From: Natronomonas gomsonensis
GTDB lineage: Archaea > Halobacteriota > Halobacteria > Halobacteriales > Haloarculaceae
Length of the DNA: 64,000 nt
Assembly: GCF_024300825.1 (NCBI RefSeq)
Contig: NZ_CP101323.1
Location: 1,178,001 to 1,242,000, forward strand
Direction: 5' to 3'
Of this stretch, positions 57,731 to 64,000 are shown piece by piece; position 1 is the first letter of the stretch; every line of letters starts with the position of its first letter. The translations under genes were made by a program, and so were the position numbers. The notes under the pieces are model-generated. The model ran no database searches. It saw nothing but the letters and a program-made list of their open reading frames with translations, and was not told the DNA's origin.

Positions 57731-59284
57731 ATGAGGGGGTTCAATCGACGGTTCCTGCAGGTCGCCGTGTGCCTGCTGCCGTTTGCGGTCGCGTTGCTCC
57801 GCGACCGGCGGCGATTCATCTTCTTCGGTGGTTCCCGTCACGTCCCCGAAGAGACCCACCGACGGCGAGCAGAGCGGTTGGTCGAGACGCTCTTGGAGTT
57901 GGGCGCGGCGTTCATCAAGGCCGGTCAGGTACTGTCGACCCGTCCGGACATCGTTCCGCCGGTGTACGCCGAGGCGCTCTCGACGCTGCAGGACGAGGTT
58001 CCGGAGGAGACCGGACAGGATCCGGCCGAACTCGTCGCGGCAGACCTCGGTGATGCGGTCGACGCCGGGACGCTCGACCCGGTCGCGGGCGGGTCGTTGG
58101 CCTACGTCTACACCGCGGTCGTCGACGGCGAGACGGTCGCGCTAAAGGTGCGGCGGCCGGGGTTGAAACCCCGAATCGAGCGCGACCTCCGGGTCATCAG
58201 GCGACTCGTTCCCGTCGTCGGGTTCTTCGCCAGCGAGCGCCAAGAGTACTCGGTTCGGAACATCGCCGACGACTTCGAGCGCATCATCCTCGAGGAACTG
58301 GACTTCCAGCGGGAGGCCGGAATGATGCGGGACATCGGCGAGAACTTCGCCGACGACGACCGGGTGTACATCCCCGAGGTCGACGAAGCGCGGACGACAG
58401 AACGGGTGTTGGTCATGGAGCACGTCACCGGTCGGAAAGTGACCGACGAGGGCGCACTCGACCGCGTCGGCGTCGACCCCGAGGAGATGGCGCGTCGCAT
58501 CGCCGACGTGTATCTCACGATGGGGCTGGAGCACGGCGTCTTCCACGCCGATCCCCATCCGGGGAACCTCGCGGTACTCGACGACGGCCGACTCCTCATC
58601 TACGACTACGGGATGAGCGAGCGACTCACGCCGGAGACGCAGGCGCGAATCGTCGACCTCTATCAGTCGCTGGCGCGTCGCGACGCCGACGGCATCATCG
58701 ACGCCCTCGTCGCGCTCGACGTGCTCTCGCCGACGGTCGACCGAACGGAGGTTCGCCACGTCATCGAACTCGCGATGGAGAACCTCGAAGGGCGCTCGGA
58801 CATCGACTGGCGCGACATCTTCACAGAACTGTTCGGGATGCTCCATGACTTCCCGTTTCGGATTCCGCCGAACGTGATGTTGCTCATTCGGGTGGGGACC
58901 GTCACCGAGGGGGTGTGTCGGCAACTCGACCCCGAGTTCGACTTCGTCACCTTCGTCCGGTCGTTCCTCCTCGAACACGGCCTCTTCCAGCGGGAAGTCC
59001 AAAACGTCGCCGGGGAGATTACCTCGGATATCCGGACCTCGGTTCCGGCGCTTGCTCGCCTACCGACGCGGGCCGACAGACTGTTGGACCGCATCGAGCG
59101 GAACGAACTGCGAGTCAAAACCGAACGCCGGGACGATTCGACGGGTCGGGCCGTCGGCTATGCGGTGGTGTCCGGCGCCCTGTTCGTCGCCAGCGCGATG
59201 TTGACGTTCCACAGCCAGCCCTACGAGTTCCTCGGCGTGGCCGTGGGGGTCGTCTTTCTGTTGCTGTTTTACAGAACCGCGTAG
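57731..59284 (+). CDS. AarF/UbiB-family atypical kinase
   Basis: 517 residues. The family-specific GAAFIKAGQVLSTRPDIVP (KxGQ motif) near residue 60, the nucleotide-binding VALKVRRPGLKPRIERDL, the DPHPGNLAVLDDG catalytic loop and the DYG metal motif (LLIYDYGMSERLTP) are complete, and two C-terminal membrane helices end the protein. UbiB homologues support quinone biosynthesis or membrane lipid handling through ATPase activity, which agrees with a menaquinone-using cell; direct linkage is not shown. Confidence 0.92.
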   Translation: MRGFNRRFLQVAVCLLPFAVALLRDRRRFIFFGGSRHVPEETHRRRAERLVETLLELGAAFIKAGQVLSTRPDIVPPVYAEALSTLQDEVPEETGQDPAELVAADLGDAVDAGTLDPVAGGSLAYVYTAVVDGETVALKVRRPGLKPRIERDLRVIRRLVPVVGFFASERQEYSVRNIADDFERIILEELDFQREAGMMRDIGENFADDDRVYIPEVDEARTTERVLVMEHVTGRKVTDEGALDRVGVDPEEMARRIADVYLTMGLEHGVFHADPHPGNLAVLDDGRLLIYDYGMSERLTPETQARIVDLYQSLARRDADGIIDALVALDVLSPTVDRTEVRHVIELAMENLEGRSDIDWRDIFTELFGMLHDFPFRIPPNVMLLIRVGTVTEGVCRQLDPEFDFVTFVRSFLLEHGLFQREVQNVAGEITSDIRTSVPALARLPTRADRLLDRIERNELRVKTERRDDSTGRAVGYAVVSGALFVASAMLTFHSQPYEFLGVAVGVVFLLLFYRTA

Positions 59285-59322
59285 GGACACCCTTCATTGT
59301 CCCCGGTCTCGACTACCCGAGT

Positions 59323-60111
59323 ATGTATCTCGGAGACGCGACTTGGCCGGAGGCTGGCGACCACCTCGCCGAGGAATCCCTCGCAGTCGTCCCCGTCGGG
59401 TCGACGGAACAGCACGGACCGCATCTACCGCTCTCGACGGACCACGTCATCGCGGAGGGACTCGCACGGGCGGCCGCCGACCGTGCCGACCTGCTGTGTA
59501 CGCCGACCGTGAACGTCGGCGTCAGCCCCCACCACCGCCAGTTTCACGGGACGATGTCGGTCGACGCGCCTGTCTTTCGCGATTACATGGAGTCGCTGTC
59601 GCGAAGCCTCGTCTATCAGGGCATCGACCGAATCGTCTACGTCAACGCCCACGGCGGCAACGTCGAACATCTCCAGGAGGTCGGTCGACGACTCCACGAG
59701 GACGCCGCCGCCTACGCCGTCGAGTGGATGTGGGACGAGTCCATCCCGGAGTTGGTCGACGACCTCTTCGAACAGAACGGTCCCCACGCCGGCCCGAAGG
59801 AGACCTCGATGGTGTGGCACATCGCCGACCTCGTTCGGGAGGGCGAACTCGAAGCCGCCCGAGACGGCGGGTTGACCGATATCGAATCCGCGGCCACCCA
59901 TCGAAACGGTGCGAGACTGTTCTACGATTCCATCGAGAACGCCGACAACGGCGCTTTCGGCGACCCGACCGACGCCTCCGCGGAGAAGGGCGAACAACTG
60001 TTCGAGGCCGCCTGCAAGCAGCTAATCGAATTGTGTACGTGGCTTGACGCCCAGCCGTGGGAGACGCTCGCCCCCCGAGACCACGTCCGCGAGCGGACCG
60101 AGGAACGATAG
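59323..60111 (+). CDS. Creatininase-family amidohydrolase
   Basis: 262 residues. VPVGSTEQHGPHLPLSTDHV has the metal-binding Glu, His and Asp; VNVGVSPHHRQFHGTMSV and NAHGGNVEHLQEVG supply the other ligands, giving the full dizinc site of creatininases. Archaeal members include FAPy deformylases (ArfB, riboflavin/F420 pathway) and mycofactocin-type peptidases. Which one applies cannot be decided. The ATG giving MYLGDATW lies 38 bp beyond the UbiB gene. Confidence 0.9.
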   Translation: MYLGDATWPEAGDHLAEESLAVVPVGSTEQHGPHLPLSTDHVIAEGLARAAADRADLLCTPTVNVGVSPHHRQFHGTMSVDAPVFRDYMESLSRSLVYQGIDRIVYVNAHGGNVEHLQEVGRRLHEDAAAYAVEWMWDESIPELVDDLFEQNGPHAGPKETSMVWHIADLVREGELEAARDGGLTDIESAATHRNGARLFYDSIENADNGAFGDPTDASAEKGEQLFEAACKQLIELCTWLDAQPWETLAPRDHVRERTEER

Positions 60112-60142
60112 GCCAAAGTACCGGCCGGTCCCACCGACGGGT

Positions 60143-60307
60143 ATGAGCGACGACCACGCAGACCACGAACACCACCCAGACGAATCGTCCGAGGAGCGAA
60201 CCACCGCACCGCAGAGCGACTACACCGGCCGTGACGTGGCCATTGGGTTCGTCGTCGCGCTCGTCGGGATGGCCGTCGTCTTCGGCGTGCCGCTGCTTTT
60301 GGGTTAA
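60143..60307 (+). CDS. Small membrane protein
   Basis: 54 residues: a His/Asp/Glu-rich N-terminus (MSDDHADHEHHPDESSEE) and one C-terminal helix (VAIGFVVALVGMAVVFGVPLLL). The His-rich leader could bind metal. It lies 31 bp beyond the creatininase gene; a ribosome-associated gap suggests a common transcript. Family unknown, although similar short proteins are common in haloarchaea. Confidence 0.72.
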   Translation: MSDDHADHEHHPDESSEERTTAPQSDYTGRDVAIGFVVALVGMAVVFGVPLLLG

Positions 60308-60327
60308 GTCGACACGTTTCCCACCCC

Positions 60328-60654
60328 TCAGTTTTCGGCCGATTTGACGTACCGTCGGACGGCGTAGAAGCCGGCAGCGTAGATGCCGAACGAGAAGATG
60401 CCTATCGAGAAGATACCGATAGCGAAGACGCCGACCGAGAAAATCCCGGCCGCGAAGATGCCGACCGAGAAGACGCCTGCCGAAAGGACGCCCACGCTGA
60501 AGTTCCCGGCTGCGAGGTATCCGACCGCGGAGTCGCCAGCGGCCAACACATCGAATCCAGCTATCGTCTCGATGCCCGCGACGGTCAATCCAAGTGCGAC
60601 GAGTAGCAGACCGACGACGACCACGCCAGTCACGTCTTCCCAATCGAAGCTCAT
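60328..60654 (-). CDS. Membrane protein built of glycine pentads
   Basis: 108 residues. An N-terminal helix (VVVGLLLVALGLTVAGI) is followed by eleven consecutive five-residue repeats of form (A/S)-x-Gly-x-(F/L/Y), for example SVGIF, AAGIF, SVGVF, AIGIF, SIGIF, then a charged end (VRRYVKSAEN). The DNA mirrors this as a degenerate 15-bp tandem repeat. Such regular Gly spacing suggests tight helix or beta-helix packing in the membrane. No function is known. Leaderless TATA about 27 bp before the ATG. Confidence 0.82.
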   Translation of the reverse strand: MSFDWEDVTGVVVVGLLLVALGLTVAGIETIAGFDVLAAGDSAVGYLAAGNFSVGVLSAGVFSVGIFAAGIFSVGVFAIGIFSIGIFSFGIYAAGFYAVRRYVKSAEN

Positions 60655-60676
60655 GTACGGGCGTTTTTACCCATAA

Positions 60677-60686
60677 CATATATATC
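60677..60686 (-). promoter_or_regulatory. TATA box for the glycine-pentad protein
   Basis: Minus-strand GATATATATG about 28 bp before the ATG at 60654. Confidence 0.7.
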
Positions 60687-60718
60687 ACCCTGCCAATCTT
60701 AGTTGTTGGGACGGTCCG

Positions 60719-61306
60719 CTACGGAAGCAAATAGATGACGGACCACATCGCAGCGGCCCCGACAATCGGAATCGTGAGGTTGTCGTCGACGACGAATCCA
60801 CGAACGATGGGTTTGACGCCGTCGGCGACCGTCGCCCCCGCGGCCCCCGCAACCGCGGCCGCGAGGGGAACGAACGGGACGGCCAACAGGAGGCTGGCGG
60901 TGAACATCCCGACGAGGACGCGGGGGCGTTTCACGGTTCGGAGCTCCCCCGACGAGAGTATCCCGCTGACGGGGTCCCCGAGCGTCAACATGAACAGCGC
61001 CGGAACCGCGATTCGTGGCTCGAACAGGAGGACGACGACGGTGCCACTGAGGACGTACAGCGCGTAGCCGGCGACGCTGTCCTCCTCGTACTCACGGGTG
61101 AGACGGTCGTAGAACGCGTGGTCGAGACCGCCGTAGAGGCGGGCGAATTCGAGCACGCCGGTCAGAATGAGCCCCGCGACGGCCACCGCCTGAACGAGCG
61201 GCCACGTGACGACGCCGGCCTCCAAGACGTGTTCGTCCAGCAGATACGCGCCGGGAATCACGGCGCCGGAGGCGTGAACGAGACGCCGACCCAACTCGAG
61301 CGACAT
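60719..61306 (-). CDS. Dolichol-kinase-like membrane protein (SEC59/VTE5 type)
   Basis: 195 residues, MSLELGRRLVHASGAVIPGA then about six helices. The CTP-binding motif of the polyprenol/phytol kinase family appears as TLGDPVSGILSS and a following GELRTVKRPRVLVGMF; the R-R-x-x-H-A-S-G opening is also shared. It probably phosphorylates a polyprenol or lipid alcohol using CTP, supplying dolichyl phosphate for glycosylation. The exact substrate is inferred. Confidence 0.86.
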   Translation of the reverse strand: MSLELGRRLVHASGAVIPGAYLLDEHVLEAGVVTWPLVQAVAVAGLILTGVLEFARLYGGLDHAFYDRLTREYEEDSVAGYALYVLSGTVVVLLFEPRIAVPALFMLTLGDPVSGILSSGELRTVKRPRVLVGMFTASLLLAVPFVPLAAAVAGAAGATVADGVKPIVRGFVVDDNLTIPIVGAAAMWSVIYLLP

Positions 61307-61392
61307 ACCCGTCCGTCGGTATGGGGGGACTTAGGTCCAACTTTCCGCAACTGCCGTGGGCTTTTCTACGCATCGGTCCCAACGTGGCGTGA

Positions 61393-62655
61393 ATGGAAGA
61401 TTCGGGAGGCGAACTCGGCATCGGGGGCGATGCCGCGTGGGTCGCAGCAGCGCTCGTCCTCGTTGCGAGTCTCGGCGGCGCCGTCGTCCTTGCGGAGTGG
61501 CCGCTGTGGGGTGTTTCCACAGCACAGCCGGCGGAACCACAACTGGTCGAACCGACTGACAACGGCACGGCGCTGTGGCCCTACACCGCGAGGCGCCCGG
61601 ACCACAGCAGTCGAACCCTCGGCATCAACATCGTCTTCTACGGAAATCCCGACGACGTCCGCACGGCGCTCACAGAGCAGTCGGCCCTAAAGTGGGAGTC
61701 GGATGCGCGAGCCGACCGAGAGGCCGACAGCGAAACGGTGTCCGCCGAACGCGTCGACATCGACACGAACGCGAGCAACCTCACCGAAATCATCTCGTGG
61801 ACGCCAGCGACGGGCGCAAACCGATACGTCTACGTCGAAACCGACGGCGGCGGCCGGTGGCTCGGCGAATCCTACCAACTCCACTCGGGGACGTACCTCG
61901 GGTCGCGAAGCCACATCCGCGCCTACGAGGACCCGAACGAGGAGTGGACCGCCATCCAGAGCCACGAGGAACACTGGGACTGGTTTCGACTCCGACACAC
62001 CGTGACCGGAATCAGCGACTCCCAGCGAGCCATCGAGCGCGACTTCATGGACAAACCCTACGTCGAGGAGGTCGTTCGGATGCCGTACGGAAACGGCACC
62101 CTCGATGCCGACGGGTGGGTGACGGGAATTCGACTCGTCGGGGCGCTCCTGCCGTTGGCGTTGTTCGGCGTTGTCGGTCGGAGCCGTCGCATGAAACGTG
62201 ACGCCGTACGGTTCTTCCGACAGCACCGCCGCGAACTCGGCCTCGGAGGCGGGTTGTTCGTACTGTATACGAGCGTTCGTCACGTCGGCATCCTCCTTGA
62301 GACGACGTTCCCAGGGCTCCCGCCGAAGGCCATCGCCGCGCCGCTGTACGTCGCACTCGTGGCCGGGACGCCAGCGATTGCGTACGTGCTAGGGAGGGAC
62401 TCCGACCGCGTGTGGGCGTTTGCCTTCGCCGCGGTGGGACTTGGGGCCGCCTTCGTCGTCGATTTCGCCGCCATGGGCGTCTCGGTGCTACCGTTGCGCG
62501 TGGTGCTTCACCGAGGGTCGGTACTGCTCGCGGTCGGACTCGTCGCCGTCGGTGCCGCAATGCGCGAGGGTGTCGATGGGCGACCCGACGCGCTCGTCGT
62601 CGGGAGTGTCGGTTGGCTGTTCACCCTCGGGGCGCCACTGTTGGGGTATTTGTAA
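61393..62655 (+). CDS. Uncharacterised multi-span membrane protein
   Basis: 420 residues. One N-terminal anchor helix (AAWVAAALVLVASLGGAVVLAE-type, in part), a loop domain of about 200 residues outside the membrane (GTALWPYTARRPDHSSRT, SHEEHWDWFRLRHTVTGISD) and then six or so helices from residue about 240 (RLVGALLPLALFGVVGRS onward). I do not recognise the family; the conserved His/Trp cluster in the soluble part hints at a binding function. It is a single gene between the dolichol-kinase-like gene and the substrate-binding protein. Confidence 0.8.
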   Translation: MEDSGGELGIGGDAAWVAAALVLVASLGGAVVLAEWPLWGVSTAQPAEPQLVEPTDNGTALWPYTARRPDHSSRTLGINIVFYGNPDDVRTALTEQSALKWESDARADREADSETVSAERVDIDTNASNLTEIISWTPATGANRYVYVETDGGGRWLGESYQLHSGTYLGSRSHIRAYEDPNEEWTAIQSHEEHWDWFRLRHTVTGISDSQRAIERDFMDKPYVEEVVRMPYGNGTLDADGWVTGIRLVGALLPLALFGVVGRSRRMKRDAVRFFRQHRRELGLGGGLFVLYTSVRHVGILLETTFPGLPPKAIAAPLYVALVAGTPAIAYVLGRDSDRVWAFAFAAVGLGAAFVVDFAAMGVSVLPLRVVLHRGSVLLAVGLVAVGAAMREGVDGRPDALVVGSVGWLFTLGAPLLGYL

Positions 62656-62676
62656 CCCCAGACATCGACGGAGAAC

Positions 62677-62684
62677 TTTATACG
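62677..62684 (+). promoter_or_regulatory. TATA box for the substrate-binding lipoprotein
   Basis: TTTATACG about 31 bp before the ATG at 62712, in an AT-rich 40-bp stretch. Confidence 0.65.
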
Positions 62685-62711
62685 TATACATACGAGAACA
62701 TAAGAACACGC

Positions 62712-64000
62712 ATGGCGCCCGACTCAGCCCTCCGTCGCCGTGCGGTACTCGCGAGCGGTCTCGGGGCGCTCACGGCCACGAGTGGCTGTGTCAGCGAACT
62801 CCGGAGTATCGCCGGTCGGGAAGCCTCCGAACAGCTATCGCTCTCTATCTCGACGCTTCCTGCCTCTGAAGACCCCTATTCGGTTCGTATCGCCAACCGC
62901 CTTGCAACCAACCTCACTCGAGTCGGTGTCGACACGTCGGTCAGCCCGATGGAATCGAGCGAACTCTTCCAGAACGTCCTCATCAACCTCGATTTCGACA
63001 TTTATGTCGCTCGCTATCCGGCCCAAGGGGCTCCCGACGAACTACGGTCGTTGTTGTACTCCAGTTACGGCGAAGAGGCGGGGTGGCAGAACCCCTTCGG
63101 GTTCAGCGACCTCGAGATGGACGACATCCTGGACCAACAGCGACACCTCTCGGGGACCGACAGAGCGGAGTTGGTTCGTGAGATTCAACGGGAGGTCGTC
63201 AAGAAGCAACCGTTCACCGTCGTCGCCTTCCCGGACCGAATCGCCGGCGTCCGCACCGACCGGTATCGGGGCTGGCCCAACGGCGGCATTCGTCGCCCGA
63301 CCGACTACCTCCCGCTCGTTCACACCGGTGAGACTGACCGCCTGCACCTGCTCATCCGGGACCCACGGGTGACGGAGAACCGGAACCCGATAGCCGTCGA
63401 GTACCGCGACAGCGGTATCGTGACGGGCCTGCTGTACGAACCGCTGGCTCGAACGATAGACGGAGAGGCGATACCGTGGCTCGCACGCGAGGTCGAGTGG
63501 AGCGACGGCGACCGACTGACGGCGACCGTCACGCTTCGTGAGACGCCGTGGCACGACGGCGAGACGGTGACCGCAAACGACGTGGCGTTCACCTACGACT
63601 TCTTGGCCGACACGTCGCTCGGGAACTCCGAGACGGCCGTCCCGACACCGTGGCGACGGGGCCGTCTCTCGCTCGTCGAGTCCGTTCGAGCCAAAAACGA
63701 CGAGGAGGTGCATATCACGTTCACGGCCTCGGAAATCGAGCCTGCACGGCGAGCGCTGGAGGTTCCCGTTCTCCCAGAACACATCTGGCGGGAACGGAGC
63801 GACACCGTCGACATCGCGGGCATCGACATCGCCGGTCAGACGACCGAGGCGCTGGTCTGGACCAACGAATCGCCCGTCGGGAGCGGACCGGTACAGTTCA
63901 GCGACGCCAGCGTCGACAGTTACCTCACGCTCGACGCCTTCCCGCAGCACTTCCTGCACGACGGCGATGCGACGGGAATCCCGGAGCGATTCGCCGACGG
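62712..64000 (+). CDS. ABC transporter substrate-binding lipoprotein, family 5 (partial)
   Basis: At least 429 codons, open to the window edge so the C-terminus is missing. The N-terminus MAPDSALRRRAVLASGLGAL has a Tat-like twin/triple Arg and a lipobox (TATSGC, Cys near 26), giving a lipid-anchored exported protein. Family-5 signatures are present (ETPWHDGETVTANDVAFTYDF, LPEHIWRERSD). It binds oligopeptides, dipeptides or other solutes for an ABC importer whose permease genes are expected downstream. TATA box about 31 bp before the ATG. Confidence 0.9.
   Translation, partial: MAPDSALRRRAVLASGLGALTATSGCVSELRSIAGREASEQLSLSISTLPASEDPYSVRIANRLATNLTRVGVDTSVSPMESSELFQNVLINLDFDIYVARYPAQGAPDELRSLLYSSYGEEAGWQNPFGFSDLEMDDILDQQRHLSGTDRAELVREIQREVVKKQPFTVVAFPDRIAGVRTDRYRGWPNGGIRRPTDYLPLVHTGETDRLHLLIRDPRVTENRNPIAVEYRDSGIVTGLLYEPLARTIDGEAIPWLAREVEWSDGDRLTATVTLRETPWHDGETVTANDVAFTYDFLADTSLGNSETAVPTPWRRGRLSLVESVRAKNDEEVHITFTASEIEPARRALEVPVLPEHIWRERSDTVDIAGIDIAGQTTEALVWTNESPVGSGPVQFSDASVDSYLTLDAFPQHFLHDGDATGIPERFAD

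Noticed and set aside
1-64000. CRISPR array, intact IS element or replication origin
   Set aside because: No regular repeat-spacer pattern, no transposase motif and no Cdc6/Orc1 gene with origin-recognition repeats were seen.

Overview
The window is a high-GC chromosomal segment of a halophilic archaeon (class Halobacteria). The proteins are very acidic, an archaeal TFB, both archaeal 20S proteasome subunits and an adenylosuccinate synthase of archaeal context are present, and many start codons sit about 26-30 bp downstream of an AT-rich TATA box, as expected for leaderless haloarchaeal mRNAs. Genus cannot be decided from the sequence alone. Most of the window looks like stable core chromosome; no CRISPR array, rRNA or intact transposase was seen.

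Layout. 0-7.8 kb: two EamA-type exporters, then an acyl-CoA module (SDR dehydrogenase, SRPBCC protein, Lrp regulator, a dehydrogenase/hydratase fusion, PaaI thioesterase and MaoC hydratase in an overlapping operon) and a PfkB sugar kinase. 7.9-8.15 kb: a cluster of short-loop hairpins. 8.2-18.1 kb: a small regulator, an NRDE protein and a menaquinone cluster (menA-menC-menE; a coiled-coil protein; menB; menF-menD-small membrane protein), all on the minus strand. No menH or menG is seen here. 18.2-24.5 kb: UPF0058 protein, a ribbon-helix-helix regulator with a perfect palindrome in front of it, a sulfite-oxidase-fold protein, a lower-GC lipoprotein gene, a second hairpin cluster, a large acidic coiled-coil protein, and a small HTH protein divergent from purA.

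24.5-42 kb: aldehyde dehydrogenase, TFB, a roughly 500-bp gene-free block with strong secondary structure, FMN-dependent hydroxy-acid oxidase, two histidine kinases (one with a degenerate receiver), MFS and MATE transporters, a 3-hydroxyacyl-CoA dehydrogenase, an RNA-ligase-like protein that lacks the nucleotidyl lysine, a GDT1-like transporter, a processive glycosyltransferase, a second hairpin-rich gene-free block, and a one-domain flavoprotein. 42-47.7 kb looks accessory: a LOV-domain histidine kinase, an alpha/beta hydrolase plus amidohydrolase pair, a frameshifted integrase remnant and tRNA-Glu(CTC), which suggests a decayed element integrated at the tRNA.

47.9-64 kb: small haloarchaeal proteins, a psmA-psmB operon, a metallophosphoesterase, a thioredoxin-like protein, a membrane-anchored HTH protein, a thyA-folA operon, a Bax-inhibitor-like membrane protein divergent from a cupin, a UbiB-type kinase, a creatininase-family hydrolase, a membrane protein made of glycine pentads, a dolichol-kinase-like protein, and the first part of a peptide/solute-binding lipoprotein gene that runs off the window.

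Functional themes are menaquinone synthesis, fatty-acyl-CoA metabolism (possibly linked to polyhydroxyalkanoate, inferred only), sensory signalling including probable blue-light sensing, and information processing. The observations most worth following are the LOV kinase, the two structured gene-free blocks (one containing a tRNA-like cloverleaf without a proper D-arm), the triloop hairpin clusters and the lysine-less RNA-ligase fold protein.
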